Source: Qipengyuania sp. ABI-127-1
GTDB taxonomy: Bacteria > Pseudomonadota > Alphaproteobacteria > Sphingomonadales > Sphingomonadaceae
Direction: 5' to 3'
Assembly (NCBI GenBank): GCA_022953095.1
Contig: JALJCR010000001.1
Location: 836,001 to 900,000, forward strand
Length of the DNA stretch: 64,000 nt
The notes beneath the pieces were generated by a model. It searched no databases. It saw only the letters and a list, made by a program, of their open reading frames with translations, and was not told the DNA's origin. A program made the position numbers and the translations under genes. Positions 37,231 through 46,325 of this stretch are shown here, in pieces (within the stretch, counting starts at the first letter, position 1; each line of letters starts with the position of its first letter).

Positions 37231-39912
37231 ATGCAGGATTTATTCTATCGCAAAGCGCTTCAGGCCGTTGACGATGGAATTCTGTTCATCGATACCGGCG
37301 AAGAAATAACTTACGCCAATCGGGCCTTACTCGACATGATAGGCCATTCCGGGGCGGAAATTCTGGGCAAGAACTGGCGCCTCTTGGAAAGGGGTGAAAC
37401 GACAGCCGAACTCGCGGAGCGCATTCGGGATGCGCTCGGCAAACGAGAGCGCTTTGAAGGCGAAGTGGTCGCTCATCGCAAGGGTGGAGGTGCATTCCGG
37501 CACAGGCTGACGATCCTGCCCCAATTCGACGAGAACGGGGATTTCGTCGGCCTGATAGCAAAGCTGTGCGAGATCGATTACCGCGAGCCCGAGCCAGATA
37601 TCGACCCGTTTCAAGAACAATCACGCGTGATCTTCGAAAACATCGGTATGGGGGTGATGATCTGTTCGCCCGATGGCGTGGTGAGAAAGGTCAATCCCGA
37701 GGCCATGCGGCTGCTCGGATTATCGCCGTCGATCGAAGGGCACATCATAGACCGCTCCAAACTCAATCTCATCAACGAAGACGGTTCTGCCTTTACCGAG
37801 CAAGACTGTCTTGTGAAATCGGTGATGGATCGCGGCGAAGCGGTCCGCGATGCGATAATCGGTATACTGGCTACCGGTTCGGGTGAAACACAATGGTTTC
37901 ATTACAACGCCTTGCCGATAGTGGAACCGACAGGTGAAATCTCGACAATCATCCTTTATTTCAACGATATCAGCCAGCATCGTAACCATGAACTGGCGGC
38001 GAAGTCCGATCAGCTCCGCTTCCAGCTTGCCTTGCGGGCAGCCCGAAGTGTCGTGTGCGATTGGAACCTGCTGACCGAAGAATTCTGGGCGAGCGAAAGC
38101 TTCGAAACCGTTTTCGGATCGTCCCCGCCGGGCACAAGGAGCCTCACCGAGGTCCCGCAATATGTCGTCGAGGAAGATCGCGATCGCTACCAGCGCCAGC
38201 TAATCCAGGCTCTAGAGAAGCAGGACCGCCGTTTGCAGCGGGAGTTCCGGTTCGTCAGGCCGGAGGGCGGCATCGGGACTTTGCGGTCGGAATTCACCAT
38301 CCGTTATGACGATGATGGAGAACCCGTCCGGATCATCGGATCGACAATCGATCTGACCGAGTTGCGCCAGAAAGAGGAAAAGCTGGCGAGTTCGGAGGAG
38401 CGATTGCGGATTGTGACCGAGCTATCCAGCGATATTCTGTGGGAGATGAACCCGGATACGGAGGTGGTTTGGCGTGCCGCCGAAGGCGTGGAACGGCTCG
38501 GTCTGGCCCCCGACCTGGCGCCCTGTTCGGGTGGGGCCTGGATCGATCAGGTCAGCCCGGAAGACCGGGAACGTGTGGTTTCGAGCCTGAGCGCGGCGCT
38601 CGAAGGCGGTGCCGATCGCTGGCGCGAGGAATACCGGATGCAAAAGGCCGACGGCTCGACTTTGCTGGTTCAGGATACCGCTGCCCTCATCAGAGACGAA
38701 AATGGCGCCGTGACGCGAGTTGTGGGTGCCGTGCGCGATATTACCGAAAGTCGGCGCCTCGAGGATTTTCTTCGCAACAAACAATCGCTTGAATCGCTGG
38801 GCAAGCTGACGGGCGGCGTGGCGCACGATTTCAACAACATGCTCATGATCATCATGGGCAACACCGAGATATTGCTGGATGAAATCGATGATCCGGACAT
38901 GCGCGAACTGCTCGATCTGATCCAGTCGGCAGCCCGCAACGGCGCCGAACTGACCAGCCGGTTGCTGTCTTTCGCGCGGCAACAACCGCTGGCGCCGCAA
39001 CTGATGAACATTGCCGAGCAGATGGAGCAGATCGGCAAGCTCATCAGGCACGGGCTGCCGGAAGACATCACCCTGTCGGTCACGGCGAGCGAAGACGATC
39101 TTTTCGTCGAGGTCGATCCCAGTCAGCTCGACAATGCGCTGGTCAATCTGGCGATGAATGCGCGCGACGCGATGCCCGAAGGCGGTCTGCTGACGCTCGA
39201 GGCATCGTCATATCGCGTGGAATTGGGGGCATTCGAAAATGTACTGGCGCCCGGCGAATATGTCAGGATCGCGATGACCGATAGCGGTTCAGGGATGCCT
39301 TCTGAAATCGCCTCTCGCGTGTTCGAGCCCTTTTTCACGACGAAAGCGAGGGGAGATGGGACGGGCCTTGGACTGAGCATGGTGTACGGTTTCGCCAACC
39401 AGTCGGGAGGCCATGCCTTCGTGGAAACCGCGCCAGGTGAAGGAACGACGGTCTGCGTTTTCCTGCCGAAGATCGAACCGATCGAGGACGGATCCGAGAG
39501 CCGCAGAACCGAGTATCCCTTTCCTCGAGACAGCGCCACGAAGATACTGATTGTGGAAGATGAGCGGCAGGTGCGGCGCTACGTCGAAAAGCTGTTCGAA
39601 GCCGAAGGCTATTCGGTCCTCAGCGCGTCCAACGGCCCGGACGCAATGGCGCTGCTCGATCGGCATGAGGACATCGACCTCCTCTTCACCGATATCGTCA
39701 TGCCCGGCGGAATGAATGGGCTGGAACTGGCTGAAAAGGCACGGCACCGTTTGCCGGGAGTAAAGATCATTTTTTCATCGGGCTATGCCAGCGTGCGCAC
39801 ACTTGGCGACAGCTTCGATCCCGGTAGCGATATGTTGCTGCTCAAGCCCTATACGCGCATGGAACTGGCAAAAGCGCTGGAGCGTGTGGCCTGCCACCCG
39901 GTCTGCGACTGA
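37231..39912 (+). CDS. cytoplasmic multi-PAS hybrid histidine kinase
   Basis: An 893-aa kinase with no membrane segment. About four PAS repeats cover residues 5-510 (VDDGILFIDTGEEITYANRA, GVMICSPDGVVRKVNPEAMR, then two PAS/PAC units). His532 lies in GKLTGGVAHDFNNMLM, the ATPase motifs are NLAMNARDAMP, TDSGSGMP and GTGLGLSMV, and a C-terminal receiver has DLLFTDIVMPGG and FSSGYAS. It probably senses a cytoplasmic signal (redox, light or ligand cannot be told). ATG at 37231 sits five bases after AAAGG; a GTG at 37225 is possible. Its stop faces the REC-EAL-REC-HTH gene, suggesting they work together. Confidence 0.9.
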   Translation: MQDLFYRKALQAVDDGILFIDTGEEITYANRALLDMIGHSGAEILGKNWRLLERGETTAELAERIRDALGKRERFEGEVVAHRKGGGAFRHRLTILPQFDENGDFVGLIAKLCEIDYREPEPDIDPFQEQSRVIFENIGMGVMICSPDGVVRKVNPEAMRLLGLSPSIEGHIIDRSKLNLINEDGSAFTEQDCLVKSVMDRGEAVRDAIIGILATGSGETQWFHYNALPIVEPTGEISTIILYFNDISQHRNHELAAKSDQLRFQLALRAARSVVCDWNLLTEEFWASESFETVFGSSPPGTRSLTEVPQYVVEEDRDRYQRQLIQALEKQDRRLQREFRFVRPEGGIGTLRSEFTIRYDDDGEPVRIIGSTIDLTELRQKEEKLASSEERLRIVTELSSDILWEMNPDTEVVWRAAEGVERLGLAPDLAPCSGGAWIDQVSPEDRERVVSSLSAALEGGADRWREEYRMQKADGSTLLVQDTAALIRDENGAVTRVVGAVRDITESRRLEDFLRNKQSLESLGKLTGGVAHDFNNMLMIIMGNTEILLDEIDDPDMRELLDLIQSAARNGAELTSRLLSFARQQPLAPQLMNIAEQMEQIGKLIRHGLPEDITLSVTASEDDLFVEVDPSQLDNALVNLAMNARDAMPEGGLLTLEASSYRVELGAFENVLAPGEYVRIAMTDSGSGMPSEIASRVFEPFFTTKARGDGTGLGLSMVYGFANQSGGHAFVETAPGEGTTVCVFLPKIEPIEDGSESRRTEYPFPRDSATKILIVEDERQVRRYVEKLFEAEGYSVLSASNGPDAMALLDRHEDIDLLFTDIVMPGGMNGLELAEKARHRLPGVKIIFSSGYASVRTLGDSFDPGSDMLLLKPYTRMELAKALERVACHPVCD

Positions 39913-39924
39913 TCGGAAAGAGCG

Positions 39925-41763
39925 CTATTTCGATAGATTGGCTTTCTCGAATATCAGGGTGAATTCGACTGCGTTACGCACCCCCAGTTTCTTGAAGATA
40001 TTCGCCCGGTGTACCTCGACCGTGCGCGGGCTGATGTCCAGCGTTCTCGCTATTTCCTTATTGCTGTTGCCATCGACGATCTGCGCGGCGATTTCGCTTT
40101 CGCGCGATGTTAGAAGCGCGATCAGCGACTTGTTCCGTTCTACTTCGTCTACCTGGCGACGCAGCTCGATGGAATGCGCAATGTGCTCATTGATTTTCCT
40201 GGCGAATTCCTTGATCGATACGGGCTTCTCGATGAAATCCACCGCACCGTTTTTCATGGCCTCGACCGCCAGGCTGATCTCGCCATGCGAAGTCAAAATG
40301 ATGATCGGAACCGCCTGCGCTTCGTCGGGAACGCTTTCCAGCACAGCCATGCCGTTCATTTCGGGCATTCGCATGTCCAGAATAACGCAATCGGGTAGTT
40401 CGAATTCGAGGCTTTCGAGAAAATCGACTCCGCTTCGGTAGGGGCGACAGGCAAACCCCTGTCTTTCCAGACCTCGCACCAGGGTCTGCCTCACGCCGGA
40501 TTCGTCGTCCACAATGGCCACTAGCGGCCGCGATTTCGTATCGTCATCGGATTGGTCGGGGCTCGCGCTCAAGAGACTCTCCACCTTTTTCCTGTCGGTC
40601 CTTGCAGCATCCGATACCAGCCTGGCCGCCTCGTCGGCGGGGGCCGGGCGTCCGGTCCAGAAGCCTTGCAACTGATCGCAACCCGCCTCTTCCAATATCT
40701 GTGCGGCCGATTCGGTTTCGACTCTTTCCGCAGTGCACAGGATCCCGGTTCGTTTCGCCAGCCTTACCATGGCCCGGACGATTTCCGCTGCCCGTTCTTC
40801 CTGTTCCATCCGGGCGACGAAGTTGCCGTCGATCTTCAGTTCCGAGAACGGGAAATCGGACAATTGCTTCAGCGACGAGGATCCGATCCCGAAATCATCG
40901 ATGGCGATACCATACCCGGCGACGCGCAGCTTGGTGAACGATTTCAGAACATTTTCGTCATCGGGCAGGCCCGAGCGCTCTGTCACTTCGAAGATGAACT
41001 GCGAGGCCTTCAGCCCCTTTTCCTTCCGCAGACGCTCGATTTTCTCCAATCCGTCCGGCTGGTCGAAAAACTCCGGCTCGATATTGATGGCCAAGTGGAG
41101 ATCGTCGGTTAGCACCTCGGAAGCCCACTCCATGCTTTTCTCGATCACGGTTTCGGTCAGCGAGTCCATTCCGCCATAGCTCTGCAGATGCGCGATGCAG
41201 TCGCCGGTCGACAGTATTTCGCCATCCGCGTTCCAAAACCGGGCCAGCGCCTCGAACCCGGCCAGTTTGCGGGACTTGGCCCAGATCTTCGGTTGGAAAT
41301 ACAGTTCGAGCGTTGCCTGGATCTGCGCAAATTCCTCTCGCGAACATGTCAGGATGTCGGGAGGCGAGGAGGTTTTCTCGTCGGGATCGACCGATGGCTG
41401 CGAAGTCACCAGCCGTTCGAAATCGGCAAAGCTGAACGGTTTGGGCAGAAGTCCAGCGATCTTCGCCCCGCTGCCGGAAAGCAACCGTCCGGCCGCCTCG
41501 AGCACTGGCGCGTCGGCCCCGCTGGTCAGGAAAACACGGCCCGAAAAATCGGCCTGCTGCAGCTTTTCCGCGACATCTATACCTCCGATGTCGGGCATGT
41601 GGAGGTCGAGCAAGACGTCCGGTGAGGTGTCCCTCGCGGACAGCGCGGCAAAGAAATCGCGCGGTTCGGTGAACGCCACGGCCTGAAGGCCAGCCTTCAC
41701 GGCGAACCGCTTGAAGAGCTTCGCCGTCTGCGGATTATCGTCTAAAATAAATAACGAATGCAC
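39925..41763 (-). CDS. REC-EAL-REC-LuxR hybrid: c-di-GMP phosphodiesterase fused to a FixJ-type regulator
   Basis: A 612-aa four-domain protein. Receiver 1 (1-115) has DD pair, Asp53, Thr80, Lys108. The EAL domain (145-385) keeps catalytic and metal residues: E171 (EAL), N227, E259 (EVTER), D289-D290, K310, E346 and Q366, although the usual AEGVE is AERVE. Receiver 2 (413-530) has Asp463 and Lys513. A LuxR/FixJ helix-turn-helix (550-605: LTSRESEIAAQIVDGNSNKE, TVEVHRANIFKKL) closes the protein. So it can hydrolyse c-di-GMP and bind DNA under phosphorylation control. GTG at 41763 follows GGGAGG. Two hybrid kinases lie next door. Confidence 0.9.
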   Translation of the reverse strand: MHSLFILDDNPQTAKLFKRFAVKAGLQAVAFTEPRDFFAALSARDTSPDVLLDLHMPDIGGIDVAEKLQQADFSGRVFLTSGADAPVLEAAGRLLSGSGAKIAGLLPKPFSFADFERLVTSQPSVDPDEKTSSPPDILTCSREEFAQIQATLELYFQPKIWAKSRKLAGFEALARFWNADGEILSTGDCIAHLQSYGGMDSLTETVIEKSMEWASEVLTDDLHLAINIEPEFFDQPDGLEKIERLRKEKGLKASQFIFEVTERSGLPDDENVLKSFTKLRVAGYGIAIDDFGIGSSSLKQLSDFPFSELKIDGNFVARMEQEERAAEIVRAMVRLAKRTGILCTAERVETESAAQILEEAGCDQLQGFWTGRPAPADEAARLVSDAARTDRKKVESLLSASPDQSDDDTKSRPLVAIVDDESGVRQTLVRGLERQGFACRPYRSGVDFLESLEFELPDCVILDMRMPEMNGMAVLESVPDEAQAVPIIILTSHGEISLAVEAMKNGAVDFIEKPVSIKEFARKINEHIAHSIELRRQVDEVERNKSLIALLTSRESEIAAQIVDGNSNKEIARTLDISPRTVEVHRANIFKKLGVRNAVEFTLIFEKANLSK

Positions 41764-41938
41764 GTTGCCTCCCACTCGGGGCAAGGCGCGGGTATCATCC
41801 TAAATTAATTAGCGCAAACCCCGACCGACCGGATTGGGTGGTATAATACTATGAAGAGTATAACTTCTTTATTAAGTCATGCGGTGATGGGATTGCGTCC
41901 CGCAGGCAAAATCGCAGGGCATGGGACGATCCAACCTT

Positions 41939-42508
41939 TCATTCCGGATTGGTGAGAAACGCCAATGCCCGAAGGGACATCGGCTTTTCCAGCGCAAGTC
42001 CGGCGCTGCCTCCTTGCAACCAGCGGATGGTGGCATTCGGGAATGTCGCTCCGCACACTTCTATGGTGCATAAACAGCCCTCGGGTATCGGTTCGTCGAG
42101 CGCGATACACAACCCTTTCTGCGCGATGTTGAGCGCGGCGGCATCGATCCGGCGCCCGCAGACGAAAACGGATGCCGAATGTTCGAACGGGATGCGCACC
42201 GAGCGATAGGGGAACCCGGCATTTGTACCGATATCGCAGGGCGCATCGTTCATCAGCCCGAACCGCGCGCCGTCTACCCAGACGACCGTGGCCGTCACGA
42301 ACGCCCTGCTGCTCCAGCGATAGCGCACGGGTTGCCCCGGCGTCAGCGGTATCGCCCCCTCGAAACCGCAGCCATACTCCGAAATGTCCTTCATGGTCGC
42401 CAGATAGGCTTTGCCTTCGGCCTCGATACAGGCCGGCCGGAATGTGCGAATACTGCGATCTTCTTGCCGTCGCTCCGGCTGTAAAACCGGCTGCGAACCG
42501 ATCGCCAT
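41939..42508 (-). CDS. PilZ-domain protein (c-di-GMP receptor)
   Basis: A 189-aa protein with the two PilZ signatures: the RxxxR-type motif in PERRQEDRS and the D/NxSxxG motif in DISEYGCGFEG, followed by a beta-rich domain. A second PilZ-like beta module (VCGRRIDAAALNIAQKGLCI) occupies the rest. Such proteins bind c-di-GMP and pass it to motility, polysaccharide or secretion machines. It lies 175 bases upstream of the REC-EAL-REC-HTH gene on the same strand and fits a local c-di-GMP circuit. An ATG at 42541 would add 11 residues. Confidence 0.8.
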   Translation of the reverse strand: MAIGSQPVLQPERRQEDRSIRTFRPACIEAEGKAYLATMKDISEYGCGFEGAIPLTPGQPVRYRWSSRAFVTATVVWVDGARFGLMNDAPCDIGTNAGFPYRSVRIPFEHSASVFVCGRRIDAAALNIAQKGLCIALDEPIPEGCLCTIEVCGATFPNATIRWLQGGSAGLALEKPMSLRALAFLTNPE

Positions 42509-42757
42509 GTTCGACAAACCCCTGGGTGCCGAATTCCTCATCCAGCCTGCCTAGCGACGGGCGATTAAGCAACCTGCAAGCCGGATATTGAGATATCTCT
42601 ATGTGACGAAAGAGGGTTTTTTAACCACGAGGCTCTGTGGATAGAGCGCTGCCTCGGCCGGGCATGGCCCATGCCCCGACCATTTCGCAAGCCTGCCACG
42701 CGCCGCACATCCACCGGATGAAGACCGGTGCTCCAGTATCAAGGGCATGAGAGCAAG

Positions 42758-42849
42758 TGGCGGAGACGGAGGGATTCGAACCCTCGATACCCGTTACCAG
42801 GTATGGCTCCTTAGCAGGGAGCTGGTTTCAGCCACTCACCCACGTCTCC
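42758..42849 (-). tRNA. tRNA-Ser (anticodon GCU)
   Basis: On the minus strand, the 5' GGAGACG pairs with CGTCTCC at the 3' end, and the CCA tail is encoded. The anticodon loop reads CTGCTAA, giving anticodon GCU for serine AGC/AGU codons. A long variable arm follows, and the T-arm GGGTTCGAATCCC is intact. Length with CCA is 92 nt, right for tRNA-Ser. Confidence 0.95.
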
Positions 42850-43067
42850 GCTGACGCATCGGCTGCGAGGGGCGCGCTATAGCCATGGCCCTGCATGCCA
42901 TCAAGGGGGCTTTTGCGCATTGTCGCGGGTAATCTTCGCGCGTGACCAGTAACTCGCTTCGCCGCATTTTCGATTCGGTTCATCGCCGTTTCATTGCTGC
43001 CTCGCTCAAAGGGGATTCTTCTCGACGCGCAGTTGTCTGCGCATAGGCCGCCGACACGGAGGGATCG

Positions 43068-43865
43068 ATGATTAAATGCACACGTAATCTACCGCGCTTG
43101 GGCATCGTGCTGGCCGCCTTTGGCCTCGGCGTAAGCCCGCTGGCGGCGCAGGTCGAAACGATCGATCCCGACACCGCGATCGATGGTGACCTGGTGGAGC
43201 AACCAGGCGACCAGCCCGTTTACGGCGAACCGGCAGAAACCAGCACCTATACGGCGGAACCCGATACGGCAGCCTCTGTCGACAGCTATCCCGAGCAGCC
43301 CGAGCAGCCTCAATGGTCCGAGCAATCAGCCGAAGAAGCCGCCAGCGAGGCGGTGGATAGCGCCGCGGTTGACGATCCCGAGACGACCTATCGCGAGGAT
43401 GATCTGATCGGGGCGGCCGAAGGTGTATTCGGCAAGGGTGCGGAAGGGGTCGCCAAGATGGTCCGCAAACTGCTCGCCGAACAGGGCGAGCCCAATGCCT
43501 ATATTGTCGGGCGCGAGGCGAGCGGCGCCTTCATTGTCGGCGCGCGCTACGGTTCAGGCACACTGTATCACAAGGTCGAGGGCGAGCAGCCCGTCTACTG
43601 GACCGGGCCGTCGATCGGCTTCGACGCCGGGGCCAATGCGGGCAGCACCTTCGTGCTGGTTTACAACCTTTACGATAGCGAGGAGCTCTACGAGCGGTAT
43701 CCGGCGGGGGAAGGGCAAGCCTATGTGATCGGCGGCCTCACTGCGAGCTATCTGCGCAAGGGCGATGTCGTGCTGATCCCGATCCGCATGGGGGCCGGTC
43801 TGCGGCTGGGCATCAATGCCGGCTATATGAAGTTTTCGAAGAAGCAGCGCTGGCTGCCATTCTGA
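43068..43865 (+). CDS. DUF1134 (EipA-like) periplasmic protein
   Basis: A 265-aa exported protein. A signal peptide ends near LAAQV (residue 28). Residues 30-105 are acidic and low-complexity (many Glu, Pro, Ala). The C-terminal domain is DUF1134: GVFGKGAEGVAKMVRKLLAE, then GARYGSGTLYHKVEG and YWTGPSIGFDAGANAGSTF. The Brucella homologue EipA supports envelope integrity. GGAGGGATCG sits before ATG. A small palindrome (GCGCAG-TTGT-CTGCGC, 43027-43042) lies in the leader. Confidence 0.88.
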   Translation: MIKCTRNLPRLGIVLAAFGLGVSPLAAQVETIDPDTAIDGDLVEQPGDQPVYGEPAETSTYTAEPDTAASVDSYPEQPEQPQWSEQSAEEAASEAVDSAAVDDPETTYREDDLIGAAEGVFGKGAEGVAKMVRKLLAEQGEPNAYIVGREASGAFIVGARYGSGTLYHKVEGEQPVYWTGPSIGFDAGANAGSTFVLVYNLYDSEELYERYPAGEGQAYVIGGLTASYLRKGDVVLIPIRMGAGLRLGINAGYMKFSKKQRWLPF

Positions 43866-43970
43866 GGCGAAAGCAGCCCTTCGTGGCGCCCAACCAGAAA
43901 TCCGGAAAGCATAGTGGCCATGACAGGATTTCCTGTTGCGGCTCCATCCATATCGGGCAATGAGGCGCGC

Positions 43971-45152
43971 ATGCTTGACCAACTCGAAGCCCAGTCGCCC
44001 GACGCGCTGCTCGCGCTCATTAAGATGCACGCCGAAGACCCGCGCGAGGACAAGATCGACCTTGGCGTGGGTGTCTATCGCACGAATGACGGCGCCACCC
44101 CGGTCTTCCGCTCTATCAAGGCGGCGGAGCAGCGGCTGGTCGATACGCAGGATTCCAAGAGCTATCTCGGGCCGGAAGGCGATACCGGCTTCGTCCACGC
44201 ATTAAAGCCCTATATCTTCGGCAAGAACGCCACTATGAGCGGACGTATCGAGGGCATGCAGACCCCCGGTGGTACCGGCGCGGTACGCCTCGCCGTGGCG
44301 CTGGCCAAGGCTGCGGGCGTCACCCGCATCCATCTCGGTGTACCGAGCTGGCCCAATCACGCGCAGATCCTGCAGGATGTGGGGGTCGAAACCACCACCT
44401 TCCACCATGCCAAGGATGACGGCGCGGCCGATATCGACGCGTTGCTCGACGCGATCGGTAAAGCGCGCGAAACCGATGCGGTGCTGCTGCACGGGTGCTG
44501 CCATAACCCCACCGGGGTCGACTATACCGACGAGCAGTGGGAGCAGATTGCCCAGGCCTTTGCCGACAAGGGCATCCTGCCGATCCTCGACGTTGCCTAT
44601 CATGGGCTCGGACACGGGCTCGAGGAAGATGTCGCGGGAGTGCGTAAAGTGCTCGCCAAGGTGCCCGAGGCGCTGGTGGCTTATAGCTGCGACAAGAACT
44701 TCGGCCTCTACCGGGATCGTGTCGGGGCCTTCTACATGATCGCGAAAGACGCCTCCGACCTGCCCACCATTACCTCCAACGCCAACGCCCTGGCCCGGGC
44801 CAATTGGTCGATGCCGCCAGATCACGGCGGCGCGGCGGTGCGGACGGTGCTGCGGGACGAGGAGTTGACCAGGCAGTGGCTCGACGAGCTCGGCGAAATG
44901 CGGGCGCGCATGCGCCGGGTGCGCGCGCGGCTGGCGGCGGCAGACAATGAGGCGCCCGGCCTCAATCTCGCCGCGCTGGGCAAGCAGAACGGTCTGTTCG
45001 CCATGCTGCCGCTTTCCAAGGATCAGATCGTCAGGCTGCGCGAAGACCACGGCGTCTACATGGCCGGGTCGGGCCGCATCAATGTGGCCGGCTTGCATGA
45101 AGGCAACACGCCCAAGTTCATCGCCGCGCTGGCGGACGTCACGAAGGGCTAG
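43971..45152 (+). CDS. aromatic/aspartate aminotransferase, class I
   Basis: A 393-aa PLP enzyme of the aspartate/aromatic aminotransferase family, close to TyrB/TatA. It has IDLGVGVYRTNDG near the start, LHGCCHNPTGVDYT with the conserved NPTG, ILDVAYHGLGHG (Asp and Tyr contacts), and the PLP lysine in SCDKNFGLYRDR. The C-terminal SGRINVAGL holds the substrate-binding Arg. It transfers amino groups between 2-oxoglutarate and aspartate or aromatic amino acids. ATG at 43971 follows GAGG and gives the usual family length; an upstream ATG at 43914 would add 19 residues. Confidence 0.92.
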   Translation: MLDQLEAQSPDALLALIKMHAEDPREDKIDLGVGVYRTNDGATPVFRSIKAAEQRLVDTQDSKSYLGPEGDTGFVHALKPYIFGKNATMSGRIEGMQTPGGTGAVRLAVALAKAAGVTRIHLGVPSWPNHAQILQDVGVETTTFHHAKDDGAADIDALLDAIGKARETDAVLLHGCCHNPTGVDYTDEQWEQIAQAFADKGILPILDVAYHGLGHGLEEDVAGVRKVLAKVPEALVAYSCDKNFGLYRDRVGAFYMIAKDASDLPTITSNANALARANWSMPPDHGGAAVRTVLRDEELTRQWLDELGEMRARMRRVRARLAAADNEAPGLNLAALGKQNGLFAMLPLSKDQIVRLREDHGVYMAGSGRINVAGLHEGNTPKFIAALADVTKG

Positions 45153-45158
45153 GCGGAG

Positions 45159-45698
45159 ATGGATCGTCAGCCGACTCTCGAGACCGAGCGGCTGGTGATC
45201 CGTCCGCTTGCCGAAGCGGATCGCGAGGCACTCTACGCAGTCGCCTCCGATCCCGGAGTGTGGGAACAGCATCCGATCCACGACCGCTGGCGGCGCGAGA
45301 TCTTCGATCGCTTTTTCGACGACGGGCTTGCGAGCGGCGGAGCGCTGGCGGTAGTGGACAAGCGCGGCGGTTCGATCATCGGCTCCACCCGGTACGACAA
45401 ATACGATCCGGACGAGGGCGGGGTGGTCGAGATCGGCTGGACCTTCCTCGCGTCCCGGTACTGGGGCAAGGGCATCAATCCCGAGATGAAGCGTGCCATG
45501 CTGGCCTACGCGTTTCAAAGCGTGGCGCTGGTCGAGTTTCGCGTAGGCGACACCAACTACCGCTCGCGCAATGCGCTGGAGGCGATCGGCGCGGTGCGAA
45601 CCGACCGGTACGAGCTTGAGAAATACCAAGGCAAACGCGTAGTCCACCTCGTCTATGAAATCACCCGGGAAAGCTTCGAGCGAGGCCCACTCGCCTGA
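45159..45698 (+). CDS. GNAT-family N-acetyltransferase
   Basis: A 179-aa RimJ/RimL-type GNAT protein. It begins LETERLVIRPLAEADREAL, has WTFLASRYWGKGINPEMK as the acetyl-CoA pyrophosphate loop, and RVGDTNYRSRNALEAIGAVR at the end. These enzymes acetylate amino groups of small molecules or protein N-termini. It starts six bases after the aminotransferase stop and is probably in the same operon. Confidence 0.85.
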   Translation: MDRQPTLETERLVIRPLAEADREALYAVASDPGVWEQHPIHDRWRREIFDRFFDDGLASGGALAVVDKRGGSIIGSTRYDKYDPDEGGVVEIGWTFLASRYWGKGINPEMKRAMLAYAFQSVALVEFRVGDTNYRSRNALEAIGAVRTDRYELEKYQGKRVVHLVYEITRESFERGPLA

Positions 45699-45782
45699 AA
45701 TCGGGCTGAAAGGCCGGTTTGCGGACAGGGTGTTCATGGTCCGTGACCAAATTCCGCTTTATCTTGCGTCACCGCCTGCTAA

Positions 45783-45797
45783 TGAGAATTCTTCTCA
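45783..45797. promoter_or_regulatory. inverted repeat TGAGAA-TTC-TTCTCA
   Basis: A perfect 6-bp inverted repeat with three-base centre lies 18 bases upstream of the HhH lipoprotein start, just ahead of its ribosome-binding site. Symmetry and position suggest an operator, possibly of an iron-type regulator, but I cannot name the family. Confidence 0.4.
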
Positions 45798-45815
45798 ACA
45801 AGAGGATATCTCCCA

Positions 45816-46325
45816 ATGCGTAAGCTGGTACTTGCCGCCGTCCTTTCGGGCACCATGGTCACTCTTGCCGCCTGTTCGGGTAGTGCCGATGAAGGGGCAG
45901 AAGCCGAAGCTCCTACAGCCGTCGAAACGACCGAAACGACCGAGGCTGCTGTCGAAGCCGCCGTGCTCGATGCAGGCACCGCCACGGTCGAACAGCTCGC
46001 CGCTGTCGAAGGCGTGGGCGACGAACTGGCCGCGGCGATCGTTGCAGGTCAGCCCTATGCCAGCGTGACCGATCTGAACGCCAAGCTGCTCGAAACGCTG
46101 AGCGCCGAAGAAGCCGCCGCGGTGCTCGAGAGTGTCTTCGTTCCGGTGAACCTAAACACGGCGAGCAAGGAAGAACTGCGTCTCATTCCCGGCATGACCG
46201 ACAAGATGGAGCACGAGTTCGAAGAATACCGCCCCTATGCCGATATGAGCGAATTCGATCGCGAAATCGGCAAATATGTCGACGAGGCGGAAGTCGCCCG
46301 TTTCAGAAACTACGTCACTCTCTGA
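45816..46325 (+). CDS. lipoprotein with two helix-hairpin-helix segments
   Basis: A 169-aa protein with a lipoprotein signal (LAACSG lipobox at residue 17-22), a Glu/Ala/Thr-rich linker, and two ComEA-like HhH units: ATVEQLAAVEGVGDELAAAI and NLNTASKEELRLIPGMTDKM. ComEA-type proteins bind DNA in the periplasm for uptake, and a DNA-binding role is possible here; the rest is unassigned. The operator-like repeat upstream suggests conditional expression. Its stop overlaps the convergent msrQ gene by 16 bases. Confidence 0.75.
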   Translation: MRKLVLAAVLSGTMVTLAACSGSADEGAEAEAPTAVETTETTEAAVEAAVLDAGTATVEQLAAVEGVGDELAAAIVAGQPYASVTDLNAKLLETLSAEEAAAVLESVFVPVNLNTASKEELRLIPGMTDKMEHEFEEYRPYADMSEFDREIGKYVDEAEVARFRNYVTL

